Below are positions 9,455 through 17,035 of a stretch of DNA of 64,000 nt, piece after piece (the first letter of the stretch is position 1; each line of letters opens with the position of its first letter). The notes under the pieces are model-generated. The model had not been told where the DNA came from and made no database searches. It saw nothing but the letters and a program-made list of their open reading frames with translations. Location: the NCBI RefSeq assembly GCF_000746825.1, contig NZ_JQIV01000006.1:930001-994000 (forward strand). The letters are read 5' to 3'. This DNA comes from Carnobacterium inhibens subsp. inhibens DSM 13024 (lineage in GTDB: Bacteria > Bacillota > Bacilli > Lactobacillales > Carnobacteriaceae). Position numbers and translations under genes: made by a program.

Positions 9455-10810
9455 TTATTTTTTTTCAAAAAAAGCTTCATATAATGCTTTCACTGCTAAG
9501 TCTTCATGTTTTGCTTGAATCCCAAACATCACACTTACTTCTGATGCCCCTTGGTTAATCATGTCAATGTTGATGTTGTTTTCAGAAAAAGCTGTAGCTG
9601 CTTTAGACATTGTAAACATCCTTTCACGCATGCCTTCTCCAACGATCATGATCAGAGCAATATCGTGTTCAACTTTCACACTATCTGCACCCAATTCCTC
9701 TTCTAGTTGAACCAATAATGATTGTTCTTCTTCTGAAGACATTTGGTCACTGTGTAAAATAATGGTCAAGTTATCAATTCCGGAAGGCATATGTTCGTAA
9801 CTGATTCCTCTTGACTCTAATATTTCTAATACCTTACGTCCAAAACCGATTTCACGGTTCATCAAATATTTATCAATATAAATACTGCTAAATCCACTTG
9901 AACTAGCAATCCCTATTACACCTTGATCAGATAGTTGGCGTTCTTTCATGATACGTGTACCTGAAGCAGAAGGGTTATTTGTATTTTTAATTTGAACCGG
10001 AATCCCTAATTTAAAAGCGGGTTGTAAAGCTTCATCATGCAAAACTGAAAAACCACCATACGAAAGTTCGCGCATTTCACGGTAAGTCAATTCTTTGATT
10101 CCAATTGGATTTTCAACAACATTAGGATTTGCAGTAAAAATAGCATCTACATCTGTAAAATTCTCATATAAATCAGCATGAATTCCATTTGCTAAAATAG
10201 ATCCAGTAATATCTGATCCGCCTCTTGAAAAAGTACAAACTTTCCCATCACGTGTGTATCCAAAAAAACCTGGAAAAACGATAACTTCCTCACTGTCGCG
10301 CATTTTTGCCAATTCTTCATAGCTTTCTGATAATACTTGTGCATTTCCTGGCTCATTTGTTACAAGTAACCCAGCTTCTTTAGGGTTCATATACCTTGCT
10401 GGTACACCTTCTTTATTAAAATAAGCCGCTACTAGTTTTGCATTATTGTTTTCTCCACTTGCTTTAAAAGCATCTAAATAATAATCTGGTTCATCTTTAT
10501 TTCCATTTATTAAATCATCTAGATTTTGTCTTATTTCACCAATAATTTCTGTTCCCAAACTTAATTCTTCTGCAATTGTTTGGTACCGGTTTACGATTTT
10601 ACTCAATACAGAACTATAATCGTGACCAGCGAGAGCTTTCATACCAAAACCGATTAAGAGATCTGTCACTTTTTCGTCCTCTGCTGAACGCTTACCAGGA
10701 GCCGATACTACAACTATTTTTCGAGCAGCATCATCTTTCACAATTTGTACTACTTTTTTTAACTGACTTCCTGAAGCTAAAGAGCTTCCACCAAATTTAA
10801 TCACGTTCAT
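9455..10810 (-). CDS. lysC: aspartate kinase
   Basis: A 451-residue monofunctional aspartokinase, the first step from aspartate to lysine, threonine and methionine. The kinase domain opens with MNVIKFGGSSLASG and carries FPGFFGYTRDG and FSRGGSDITGS for nucleotide and aspartate binding. Two ACT regions occupy roughly residues 310-450 and normally sense end products. The ATG at 10808-10810 matches homologues and has GGATG eight bases upstream; the open frame continues to 10870 but adds no conserved sequence. I saw no lysine riboswitch in the upstream 300 bases. Confidence 0.93.
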   Translation of the reverse strand: MNVIKFGGSSLASGSQLKKVVQIVKDDAARKIVVVSAPGKRSAEDEKVTDLLIGFGMKALAGHDYSSVLSKIVNRYQTIAEELSLGTEIIGEIRQNLDDLINGNKDEPDYYLDAFKASGENNNAKLVAAYFNKEGVPARYMNPKEAGLLVTNEPGNAQVLSESYEELAKMRDSEEVIVFPGFFGYTRDGKVCTFSRGGSDITGSILANGIHADLYENFTDVDAIFTANPNVVENPIGIKELTYREMRELSYGGFSVLHDEALQPAFKLGIPVQIKNTNNPSASGTRIMKERQLSDQGVIGIASSSGFSSIYIDKYLMNREIGFGRKVLEILESRGISYEHMPSGIDNLTIILHSDQMSSEEEQSLLVQLEEELGADSVKVEHDIALIMIVGEGMRERMFTMSKAATAFSENNINIDMINQGASEVSVMFGIQAKHEDLAVKALYEAFFEKK

Positions 10811-11046
10811 CAAAGTAACATCCTTTTTCATTTCAATTTGTAGGTATGAAAAAAATAGCTTTCTTCTCATACGTCTTCTTACATTTTGGACTGTTTTTAA
10901 ATAAGAATCAAGTTTTTATAGTAAATTAAGAGAAAAACCTTCTCCTTTTTGTAAATCCATTCTTTTTATCTTTTTAGTAATCTATTTAACATCATTTTGA
11001 CATCAAAATAATACTTTAGTCCCTATTTAATTCGGCAAAATAAGCT

Positions 11047-11074
11047 TATAATATAGAGGTTGTTGTTTAACAAC
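11047..11074 (+). promoter_or_regulatory. -10 box with adjoining palindrome before the DUF4828 gene
   Basis: TATAAT (11047-11052) is followed at once by the 13-base palindrome GTTGTTTAACAAC (11062-11074), which would overlap the transcription start and so could be a repressor site. No good -35 box is seen. The rest of the 317-base spacer 10811-11127 shows no gene. Confidence 0.4.
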
Positions 11075-11127
11075 TTATTTATTGAATCGCACTTATTCTA
11101 TTACTTATTTATGGGAGAAATCAAATT

Positions 11128-11496
11128 ATGAAATTGCATAGATATATTAACTATCTTTTAGGTTTTTCTGTAGCAGCAGGTCTCTTAGGTAAATCTGTTT
11201 CTAAGAAAAAAAATACCCGTTCTATTCCTACTCAGAATCCATTAACCCTTTATATTGGTACTTGGACCAGTCAGGAAAAAGATCAGTCACATACGTTTTT
11301 AAAAATAACAATAGAAGGAAAGCTTTTTATTAATGACCTGCCTATTGATGGGAGTATCACATCTGTTTCGAACCAGAAACTTGTCTTTACTGATCACTTT
11401 GGCTATGAATTAATTGCTAAACGTGAGGCTAATAACACACTGTCCTTTTATGACGATGCTGACGAAAAAGATTATTTGTTTGTTTTAACAGAATAA
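11128..11496 (+). CDS. DUF4828 domain protein
   Basis: A 122-residue protein of unknown function. An N-terminal hydrophobic segment (LLGFSVAAGLLG) followed by a lysine/arginine cluster looks like an uncleaved signal anchor. The remainder (LYIGTWTSQEK...EGKLFINDLP...DHFGYELIAK...YLFVLTE) fits the DUF4828 beta-rich domain common in Lactobacillales. GGGAGA precedes the ATG. A sharp terminator follows, so it is probably a single-gene unit. The palindrome at its promoter hints at specific regulation. Confidence 0.75.
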   Translation: MKLHRYINYLLGFSVAAGLLGKSVSKKKNTRSIPTQNPLTLYIGTWTSQEKDQSHTFLKITIEGKLFINDLPIDGSITSVSNQKLVFTDHFGYELIAKREANNTLSFYDDADEKDYLFVLTE

Positions 11497-11533
11497 AAAC
11501 CATCCATGAAAGTAATCTCATGGATGGTTTTTT
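11496..11533 (+). terminator. terminator of the DUF4828 gene
   Basis: Stem AAACCATCCATGA with its complement, an eight-base loop and a six-base T-run; the opposite strand also has four T, so it may work weakly in reverse. Confidence 0.85.
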
Positions 11534-11635
11534 AATATTCTATCCGAATAGCCTACGGATTAAAAATCATTTTTTTTACCATTATGCTATACTAAATACT
11601 AAACTAGTTTCATTGTCTAGAAAGGGGCACTTCAT

Positions 11636-11992
11636 TTGTTTCAATACCTTTTAATTGGATTGATTTTCTTTTATGTGATGGGTAATTTATTGGCTTTGCG
11701 CTATTTTGGCGCTTATGATTTTGATAATCAATTTGTCCGTATTTTCCTCGTTAATGATCGCAGAATTATAAAAAATATCAGAGAAAAAAATTCTTTTCCA
11801 TTAATAAAGAAATTAAAACGGGTATTCGGCTTGCAACTTATTGCAAAAATTATAATCTATTCTTTGTTTGTTCACTTTTATCTTGGAAATGATACTTCTA
11901 CAAGTATTTTTGTTTTAGCTATTCTATTTATCTGCAATATCCTTTTTGATTTCCAAACAAATAAAATTGTTTCTACGTACTCTACCCCGTGA
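11636..11992 (+). CDS. hypothetical membrane protein
   Basis: A 118-residue protein starting at TTG with AAGGGG eight bases upstream. It has an N-terminal membrane helix, a cationic middle portion (RRIIKNIREK...KKLKRV) and two further hydrophobic segments toward the C-terminus. I recognise no family. The positively charged loop between helices suggests a cytoplasmic loop. It stands alone between two terminators. Confidence 0.6.
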   Translation: MFQYLLIGLIFFYVMGNLLALRYFGAYDFDNQFVRIFLVNDRRIIKNIREKNSFPLIKKLKRVFGLQLIAKIIIYSLFVHFYLGNDTSTSIFVLAILFICNILFDFQTNKIVSTYSTP

Positions 11993-12003
11993 ATAAAGAG
12001 GTT

Positions 12004-12057
12004 AAAAAAAGTTCTAAACTAAAGATTTAGTAATCTTAGTTTAGAACTCTTTTTTTA
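12004..12057. terminator. bidirectional terminator
   Basis: Stem GTTCTAAACTAAAGATT with its complement is flanked by seven A on the left and seven T on the right, and separates the small membrane gene from the convergent OppA gene. Confidence 0.9.
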
Positions 12058-12061
12058 CGTT

Positions 12062-13738
12062 TTAGTGTGCTTCAATATAAGCATTTTTGTAAGTGTATTT
12101 AGCTCCAACTTGGTGGTTGTAAATATCTTTAACATATTCTTTTTGTAATGTTGCTGCTGCTCTTTGGAAAAGAGGGGCTACACCTGCTTCATCTAATAAG
12201 ATTTTTTCTGCATCAAGCAAGTTTGTCCAACGTGCATCTACATCCGTTGCATTTTCGCCTTTAGATAAAGCTACCAATTCATCAAATTCAGCATTGCTGT
12301 AGCTAGAACGGTTATAAGGACTTTCTGATGTCATTAAATCAATGAAGTTTACTGGATCAGCAAAGTCAGCTCCCCATCCACCTAAAGCTAGATCATAATC
12401 TTGTTTTGTTTGCAATTCTAAACGAGATTTAAATGGAACATTTTTCAATGTGATCTTCACGCCTGGTAGATTCGTTTCAATTTGATCTTTCATGTAAGCG
12501 CCAATTTTTTTATTCGATTCATCATCATCACCAAGTAACTCTAACGTTATAGTATCAGTTCCTAGCTCAGTTTTAGCTGCTTCCCAGTATTCTTTAGCTG
12601 CATCTGCATCAAAGGCTAGGTAGTCTCCTGATTCTGCACGGAAGTCTTCTCCAGATGTTGGGTTTGACGCTAATTCAGAAGGCACTAACCCTCCTACTGT
12701 TTGAGAACCATTAGCCAAGATTTCATTAACAAGCAATTCATGATCATAAGAAGTTGCAATTGCTTTACGTAAGTTTTCATTTGCTAATAATGTTTCTTCT
12801 CCATCTCGTTCTTGATTTAATTGAAGATAAGAGGTTCTTGCTTCTGTTTCAACTGTGTAATCTGCATTATCTTTATATTGTTTAGCAAATTCACCAGTTA
12901 AATTAACGCGATCAATTTGGCCAGAATCGTATAAGTTTAATGCTGTTGATGTTTCTTTAATAACTTCCACATTGATTTGTTCTAAGAATACATTTTCAGC
13001 ATCCCAATAATCATCATTTTTTTCATAAGTCCAGTTTAGATTTGTACCATCCCACTCCGTAAATGTGAACGGCCCGTTAAAGACCATTGTTTCAGCAGAT
13101 GTTCCATATTTGTCTCCTTGCTCTTCTACAAATGCTTCATTTTGAGGAAAGAATGTAGGAAATGCCATTAATGATACGAAATAAGGTACTGGAGTTTCCA
13201 TTGTAACTTTTAATTCATAATCACTTATGGCTTCTACTCCTAAAGTTTCAGGATCTGCGCCTTCAGAAATAATAGCTGTCGCATTTTTAATTCCTTCAAA
13301 TAAGTATGAATAAGAAGCAGCAGTTGCAGGATCAACAACTCTTTTCCAAGCATAAACAAAATCTTTAGCCGTTACAGGATCACCATTTGACCAAGTTGCA
13401 TCTTCACGTAATTTAAAGGTGTATTCTAATCCATCTTCACTAACGGTAGCTTCTTCTTGAGCTAATGCTGGAACTGGTTGACTGTCCTTGTCAAGACGGT
13501 ATAAGCCTTCGTTTACATTATTAAAAACAGTAAAACTTACTGTATCTGTAGCTAATGCTGTATCTCCTGTAGGCAGTTCAGCAATTTCAACTAAATTTAA
13601 TACTTGTTCTTCTGCTAAGTTCCCTTCACTTGAGCTTGAACTACTCGTTTCACTTTCTGCTTCATTTCCGCAGGCAACTAATATACCTGCTGTTAATAAT
13701 AATGCCCCTGATTTCCACCACTTCTTCTTTTCCATCAT
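12062..13738 (-). CDS. oligopeptide ABC transporter substrate-binding lipoprotein (orphan OppA)
   Basis: A family 5 solute-binding lipoprotein of 558 residues. The signal peptide ends in a lipobox, TAGILVAC, followed by a serine/glutamate-rich linker, then the OppA fold (NEGLYRLDKDSQPVPALA, LREDATWSNGDPVTAKDF). I placed the start at the ATG 13736-13738 (MMEKKKWW) because GGGGGAATT precedes it; an upstream GTG-type start is less likely. No permease or ATPase genes are adjacent, so it must use a transporter encoded elsewhere. A close paralogue, also orphan, lies at 51.2-52.9 kb. Confidence 0.92.
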   Translation of the reverse strand: MMEKKKWWKSGALLLTAGILVACGNEAESETSSSSSSEGNLAEEQVLNLVEIAELPTGDTALATDTVSFTVFNNVNEGLYRLDKDSQPVPALAQEEATVSEDGLEYTFKLREDATWSNGDPVTAKDFVYAWKRVVDPATAASYSYLFEGIKNATAIISEGADPETLGVEAISDYELKVTMETPVPYFVSLMAFPTFFPQNEAFVEEQGDKYGTSAETMVFNGPFTFTEWDGTNLNWTYEKNDDYWDAENVFLEQINVEVIKETSTALNLYDSGQIDRVNLTGEFAKQYKDNADYTVETEARTSYLQLNQERDGEETLLANENLRKAIATSYDHELLVNEILANGSQTVGGLVPSELASNPTSGEDFRAESGDYLAFDADAAKEYWEAAKTELGTDTITLELLGDDDESNKKIGAYMKDQIETNLPGVKITLKNVPFKSRLELQTKQDYDLALGGWGADFADPVNFIDLMTSESPYNRSSYSNAEFDELVALSKGENATDVDARWTNLLDAEKILLDEAGVAPLFQRAAATLQKEYVKDIYNHQVGAKYTYKNAYIEAH

Positions 13739-13936
13739 TAATTCCCCCTGATCACTCATCTTATTCTAATTATTCTTTAATCATATTAGAACTTGTTAAT
13801 AAATATACACATTCTAAATCTTGTTTGCAAGCTTTTTATGAAGCTTTTTTAAAAAAAAAGCTTCATTATTTGACAATTAATCTCGTTTAGCATTAAGCTA
13901 ATCATTAGTAAGCAGTCATCATAGGGAGTGGTAAAG

Positions 13937-14569
13937 ATGAAAATAGAAGTATGGTCAGATTTTGTATGTCCCTTTTGTTATATTGGAAAACGCCATTTAG
14001 AAGAAGCGATTAAAGATCGCTCAGATATAGAAATTGAATTTCACAGTTACGAACTTGATGCTACAGCACCTGAAAAATATGAAGGTAAAATGAAAGACTA
14101 TTTTGCTGACCATAAAGGAATGGGTACAGAACAAGCACAAGCTATGATTCATCAAGTAACACAAATGGCTAATGATGCTGGTCTAAACTACCATTATGAT
14201 GCTATTCAACATGGTAATACGTTAAAGCCTCATCGCTTATTTCAATTTGCTAAAGAGCAAGGCAAAGGAAATGAATTTATGGAATTAGCAAAAAAAGCTT
14301 ATTTTATTGAAGGAAAATGGTTAAATGATGATGACTTTTTAGTTCATTTAGCTACCACAATTGGTTTAAATGAAGAACGTACACGAGAGGTCTTAGCTTC
14401 AGATGCTTATTTAGACGCTGTTCGTTCAGATCAAACTCAAGCTGCTCAAATCGGTATTCAAGGAGTCCCTTTTTTTATTTTTGATGAGCAATATGGTGTC
14501 AGCGGAGCGCAACCTGTTGAATTATTCAAACAAGTATTAGCAGAAGTGGATGCTAAAAAATTAGATTAA
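13937..14569 (+). CDS. DsbA family oxidoreductase (FrnE-like)
   Basis: A 210-residue cytoplasmic thioredoxin-fold protein of the DsbA/FrnE group. The redox motif C11-P-F-C14 lies in SDFVCPFCYIGKRHLEEA, and the cis-proline loop is GIQGVPFFIF. There is no signal peptide. I chose the ATG at 13937 since GGGAGTGG lies upstream; an in-frame GTG at 13928 would lie inside that site. FrnE-type proteins act in disulfide or small-molecule reduction under oxidative stress; no specific partner is visible here. Confidence 0.9.
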   Translation: MKIEVWSDFVCPFCYIGKRHLEEAIKDRSDIEIEFHSYELDATAPEKYEGKMKDYFADHKGMGTEQAQAMIHQVTQMANDAGLNYHYDAIQHGNTLKPHRLFQFAKEQGKGNEFMELAKKAYFIEGKWLNDDDFLVHLATTIGLNEERTREVLASDAYLDAVRSDQTQAAQIGIQGVPFFIFDEQYGVSGAQPVELFKQVLAEVDAKKLD

Positions 14570-14582
14570 GCTAAAAACAATG

Positions 14583-14622
14583 GATTCAAATCTCCTTACT
14601 AAAAGAGATTTGAATCTTTTTT
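14583..14622 (+). terminator. terminator of the DsbA-like gene
   Basis: A perfect 12-base stem, GATTCAAATCTC with its complement, a ten-base loop and six T. Confidence 0.9.
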
Positions 14623-14697
14623 GTCCTAGAAATGTGCCAAAGCAATTCTTTTTTATAAATTTCTATAATACGTTAAACTAAAGGAGAAAGGAGGTTT

Positions 14698-15426
14698 ATG
14701 ATGTATATTTGGCTAAGTTTTATCTGTGCAATAGGATTTGCACTAATTCACTTTTTTTCTAAGTCTATGCGTTTTGCGGATAAAGTTCCTCGAAGTAAAT
14801 TTTTGTCTTTTTCAGCTGGAGTAGCTGTTTCATATGTCTTTGTGATGTTACTTCCAGAATTGAAAGATTATCAACAAGTCTTATCTAAAGAATTAGAAAA
14901 TAGTCCTTGGCAATATCTTGAAAATCATATTTATATCATTGCTTTAGTAGGTTTGGTTTTATTCTATTCTCTAGAACGTTTAGTAAAAGCTTCTCAAAAA
15001 GACAGTCAATTTGAAAATACTAGTTCAGGTGTATTTTGGATCCATATGAGTTCCTTTTTTGTCTATAACGCTATTATTGGATACTTATTAGTACAAGAAG
15101 AATTCACTACTCTTTTCGGTTTACTTTTTTATTTTATTGCTTTAGGAGTTCATTTCGTTACCAATGATTGGAGTTTACGCAGAGATCATAAACAGATCTA
15201 TGATCAATATGGCAGGATTCTTTTAACTGCAGCAATTCTTTTAGGCTGGCTTCTCGGAGTATTGACCGAAGTTAATGAACTTGTCCTTTCCATTTTACAA
15301 GCTTTTATAGCTGGCGGTATTATTTTAAATGTGCTGAAAGAAGAATTGCCTCAAGAACAAGAAAGCAGTATTGGCAGTTTTTTGATTGGGTCATTTGGAT
15401 ATGCTTTTCTGTTATTATTCGTTTAA
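14698..15426 (+). CDS. polytopic membrane protein, distantly ZIP-like
   Basis: A 242-residue protein with about seven or eight membrane segments. Near residue 40 it has SFSAGVAVSYVFVMLLPEL and near 200 FIAGGIILNVLKEELP, a spacing reminiscent of ZIP-type metal transporters, but the metal-binding HNxxD-like motif of true ZIPs is not seen. A His in IHMSSFFVYNA and HFVTNDW are the clearest polar residues in the membrane. GGAGG precedes tandem ATG codons at 14698 and 14701. Function is unknown; the ZIP relation is only a suspicion. Confidence 0.65.
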   Translation: MMYIWLSFICAIGFALIHFFSKSMRFADKVPRSKFLSFSAGVAVSYVFVMLLPELKDYQQVLSKELENSPWQYLENHIYIIALVGLVLFYSLERLVKASQKDSQFENTSSGVFWIHMSSFFVYNAIIGYLLVQEEFTTLFGLLFYFIALGVHFVTNDWSLRRDHKQIYDQYGRILLTAAILLGWLLGVLTEVNELVLSILQAFIAGGIILNVLKEELPQEQESSIGSFLIGSFGYAFLLLFV

Positions 15427-15431
15427 AAATA

Positions 15432-15483
15432 AAACTAACACCTTTGACATTTTCAATGCTAAAGGTGTTAGTTTATTTTTTTA
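15432..15483. terminator. bidirectional terminator
   Basis: Stem AAACTAACACCTTT with its complement, a 15-base loop and T-rich tracts on both sides, between convergent genes. Confidence 0.85.
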
Positions 15484-15511
15484 TTTCATTCAACAACTAT
15501 TTGTCTGATTG

Positions 15512-16789
15512 TCAAATCAAGGAGATGGCAATCATAGTTAATAAGAATAGAAACGAAACAACATGCATTGCTTTCTTCACTGCAAAGAATTCTCCCTTTG
15601 CCAATTTAAAAATAGGATAAGCTACAAAACCGAAAGCTAATCCATCAACAATACTTGATGTTAAGGGAATCATGACTATAATCAAAAACGCTGGGAACCA
15701 CTCACTGAAATCATCAAACGGGATATGTTTTAGATTTTCCATCATGATTGCTCCAGTAATAACGATAACTGGAGACAATGCCGCATTCGGAATATAAGAT
15801 AATAAAGGTGTAAATACTAACGAAAGTAAAAATAAGACTCCAGCAGTCACAGCCGTTAAGCCTGTTTTCCCACCAGCTTTAATGCCAGATGCACTTTCAG
15901 CTGCTGGTATAGTTGGACTTGTTCCAAACAAACTAGATACCAGAGTCATGATTCCACTAACTCTAAAAGCACTTGTAAAACGTGTCTTGTCTTCCAACAT
16001 CCCCTCAAAAAGACCAATTGATTCAAAAATCAGAATCATTGTTAATGAAAATACAGCTAATATAAAAGGGATACTAAAGAGCACTGAAAAATCGAAGGCT
16101 CCTACGATCGCTGGAAATTCTGTAAGGTTGCTTAATGAAAAGGAAGAATCCCCCACCTCATGAATGCCGGTTATTAAAGAAATGATCGTAATCACAGCGA
16201 TTCCGATAAAGAAGCTACCTGGTACATTTCTTAAATATAATACACCAGATAAGAAGATACCTATTACGGCTATCAATACGATTGGTTGAGAAAGATCACC
16301 TAAAGCAATAAATGAATTAGCTCCTCCATCAACAAGGATTCCTCCATTTTCTAAACCAATGACAACTAAAAACAAACCAATACCAGCTGTGATTCCATGT
16401 TTTAATGAATCAGGAATAGCATCTACCAACATTTTACTAATCGATGTATATCCCACTCCAATAAAAATCAAACTAGAAACAAATACAACTGCTAACGCTT
16501 GTTGCCAAGACAGCCCCATTGAACCAACGATCGTGTACGTAAAGAATGCATTCACTCCCATACCTGGAGTTAGGACTAATGGAGCATTTCCCCACAATCC
16601 CATTAAAATACTTCCAATTGCCGAAACAAGAATGGTACCGAAAACACTTAATTCAGCTGGAATACCTGCCTCAGCTAGTATCAATGGATTCACTATTATG
16701 ATGTAAGATAATGCGAAAAACGATGTAGCCCCTGCAATCATCTCTTGCTTCACACTTGTTTGCTTTTCTTTCAATTTAAAATAATTCAC
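15512..16789 (-). CDS. NCS2-family purine permease (AzgA-like)
   Basis: A 425-residue transporter of the NCS2/AzgA group for adenine, guanine or hypoxanthine. Diagnostic stretches are TPGMGVNAFFTYT near residue 75, a glutamate in FESIGLFEGML and GTSPTIPAAESASGI near 290, the substrate-site segments of this family. Around 12-14 membrane segments are predicted. Translation starts at GTG (16787-16789) with AAGGAG eight bases upstream. The 5' leader between the TATAAT box and the start can fold into a three-way junction, but lacks the canonical purine-riboswitch sequence. Whether it prefers adenine or guanine is not readable. Confidence 0.92.
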   Translation of the reverse strand: MNYFKLKEKQTSVKQEMIAGATSFFALSYIIIVNPLILAEAGIPAELSVFGTILVSAIGSILMGLWGNAPLVLTPGMGVNAFFTYTIVGSMGLSWQQALAVVFVSSLIFIGVGYTSISKMLVDAIPDSLKHGITAGIGLFLVVIGLENGGILVDGGANSFIALGDLSQPIVLIAVIGIFLSGVLYLRNVPGSFFIGIAVITIISLITGIHEVGDSSFSLSNLTEFPAIVGAFDFSVLFSIPFILAVFSLTMILIFESIGLFEGMLEDKTRFTSAFRVSGIMTLVSSLFGTSPTIPAAESASGIKAGGKTGLTAVTAGVLFLLSLVFTPLLSYIPNAALSPVIVITGAIMMENLKHIPFDDFSEWFPAFLIIVMIPLTSSIVDGLAFGFVAYPIFKLAKGEFFAVKKAMHVVSFLFLLTMIAISLI

Positions 16790-16794
16790 TATTT

Positions 16795-16907
16795 CTTCTC
16801 CTTTTTAATGTGCTTTTCAAGCACAAGTAATCTGGAGACATGGGCCTGCATACTTTTAGAAAGCTTGCATAGCAAAAAAGAAAGGTTTCTTTCTTTACAC
16901 GCCCCAA
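16795..16907 (-). ncRNA. candidate structured leader of the purine permease
   Basis: Read on the minus strand from just after the -10 box: helix P1 pairs TGGGGCGTG (16898-16906) with CATGTCTCCA (16833-16842), nine pairs and one bulge. Inside it lie P2, AAAGAAAG with CTTTCTTT (16877-16896), and P3, TGCAAGCTTT with AAAAGTATGCA (16847-16869), one mismatch. The result is a three-way junction. A fourth hairpin TGTGCTT-GAA-AAGCACA (16809-16825) ends five bases before AAGGAG. There is no T-run, so any control would act on translation. It does not match the purine-riboswitch consensus; function is inferred from position only. Confidence 0.45.
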
Positions 16908-16913
16908 CATTCC

Positions 16914-16919
16914 ATTATA
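16914..16919 (-). promoter_or_regulatory. -10 box of the purine permease promoter
   Basis: TATAAT on the minus strand, placing the start of transcription at about 16907, the first base of the leader helix. The best -35 candidate, TGACTT, is 16 bases upstream and weak. Confidence 0.55.
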
Positions 16920-16987
16920 GCATCCACAGAATCAAAAGTCATGAACTAAATTTTAGAATAAGCTTCATTCTCTTTAGTAAACTATGT

Positions 16988-17035
16988 AAAAAGAAACAGT
17001 CATTAGCTCTAACTAGCTAATGACTGTTTCTTTTT
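16988..17035. terminator. terminator at the end of the glycogen operon
   Basis: A 21-base perfect stem, AAAAAGAAACAGTCATTAGC and its complement, with a six-base loop. Its right arm overlaps the stop codon of the last gene of the operon. T-runs on both strands make it bidirectional. Confidence 0.93.

Noticed and set aside
10811-11046. Lysine riboswitch upstream of lysC
   Set aside because: No L-box conserved sequences or terminator-antiterminator pair could be seen.
16795-16907. Canonical purine riboswitch upstream of the NCS2 permease
   Set aside because: The conserved junction and the kissing-loop sequences of that class are not found; only the three-helix topology is similar.
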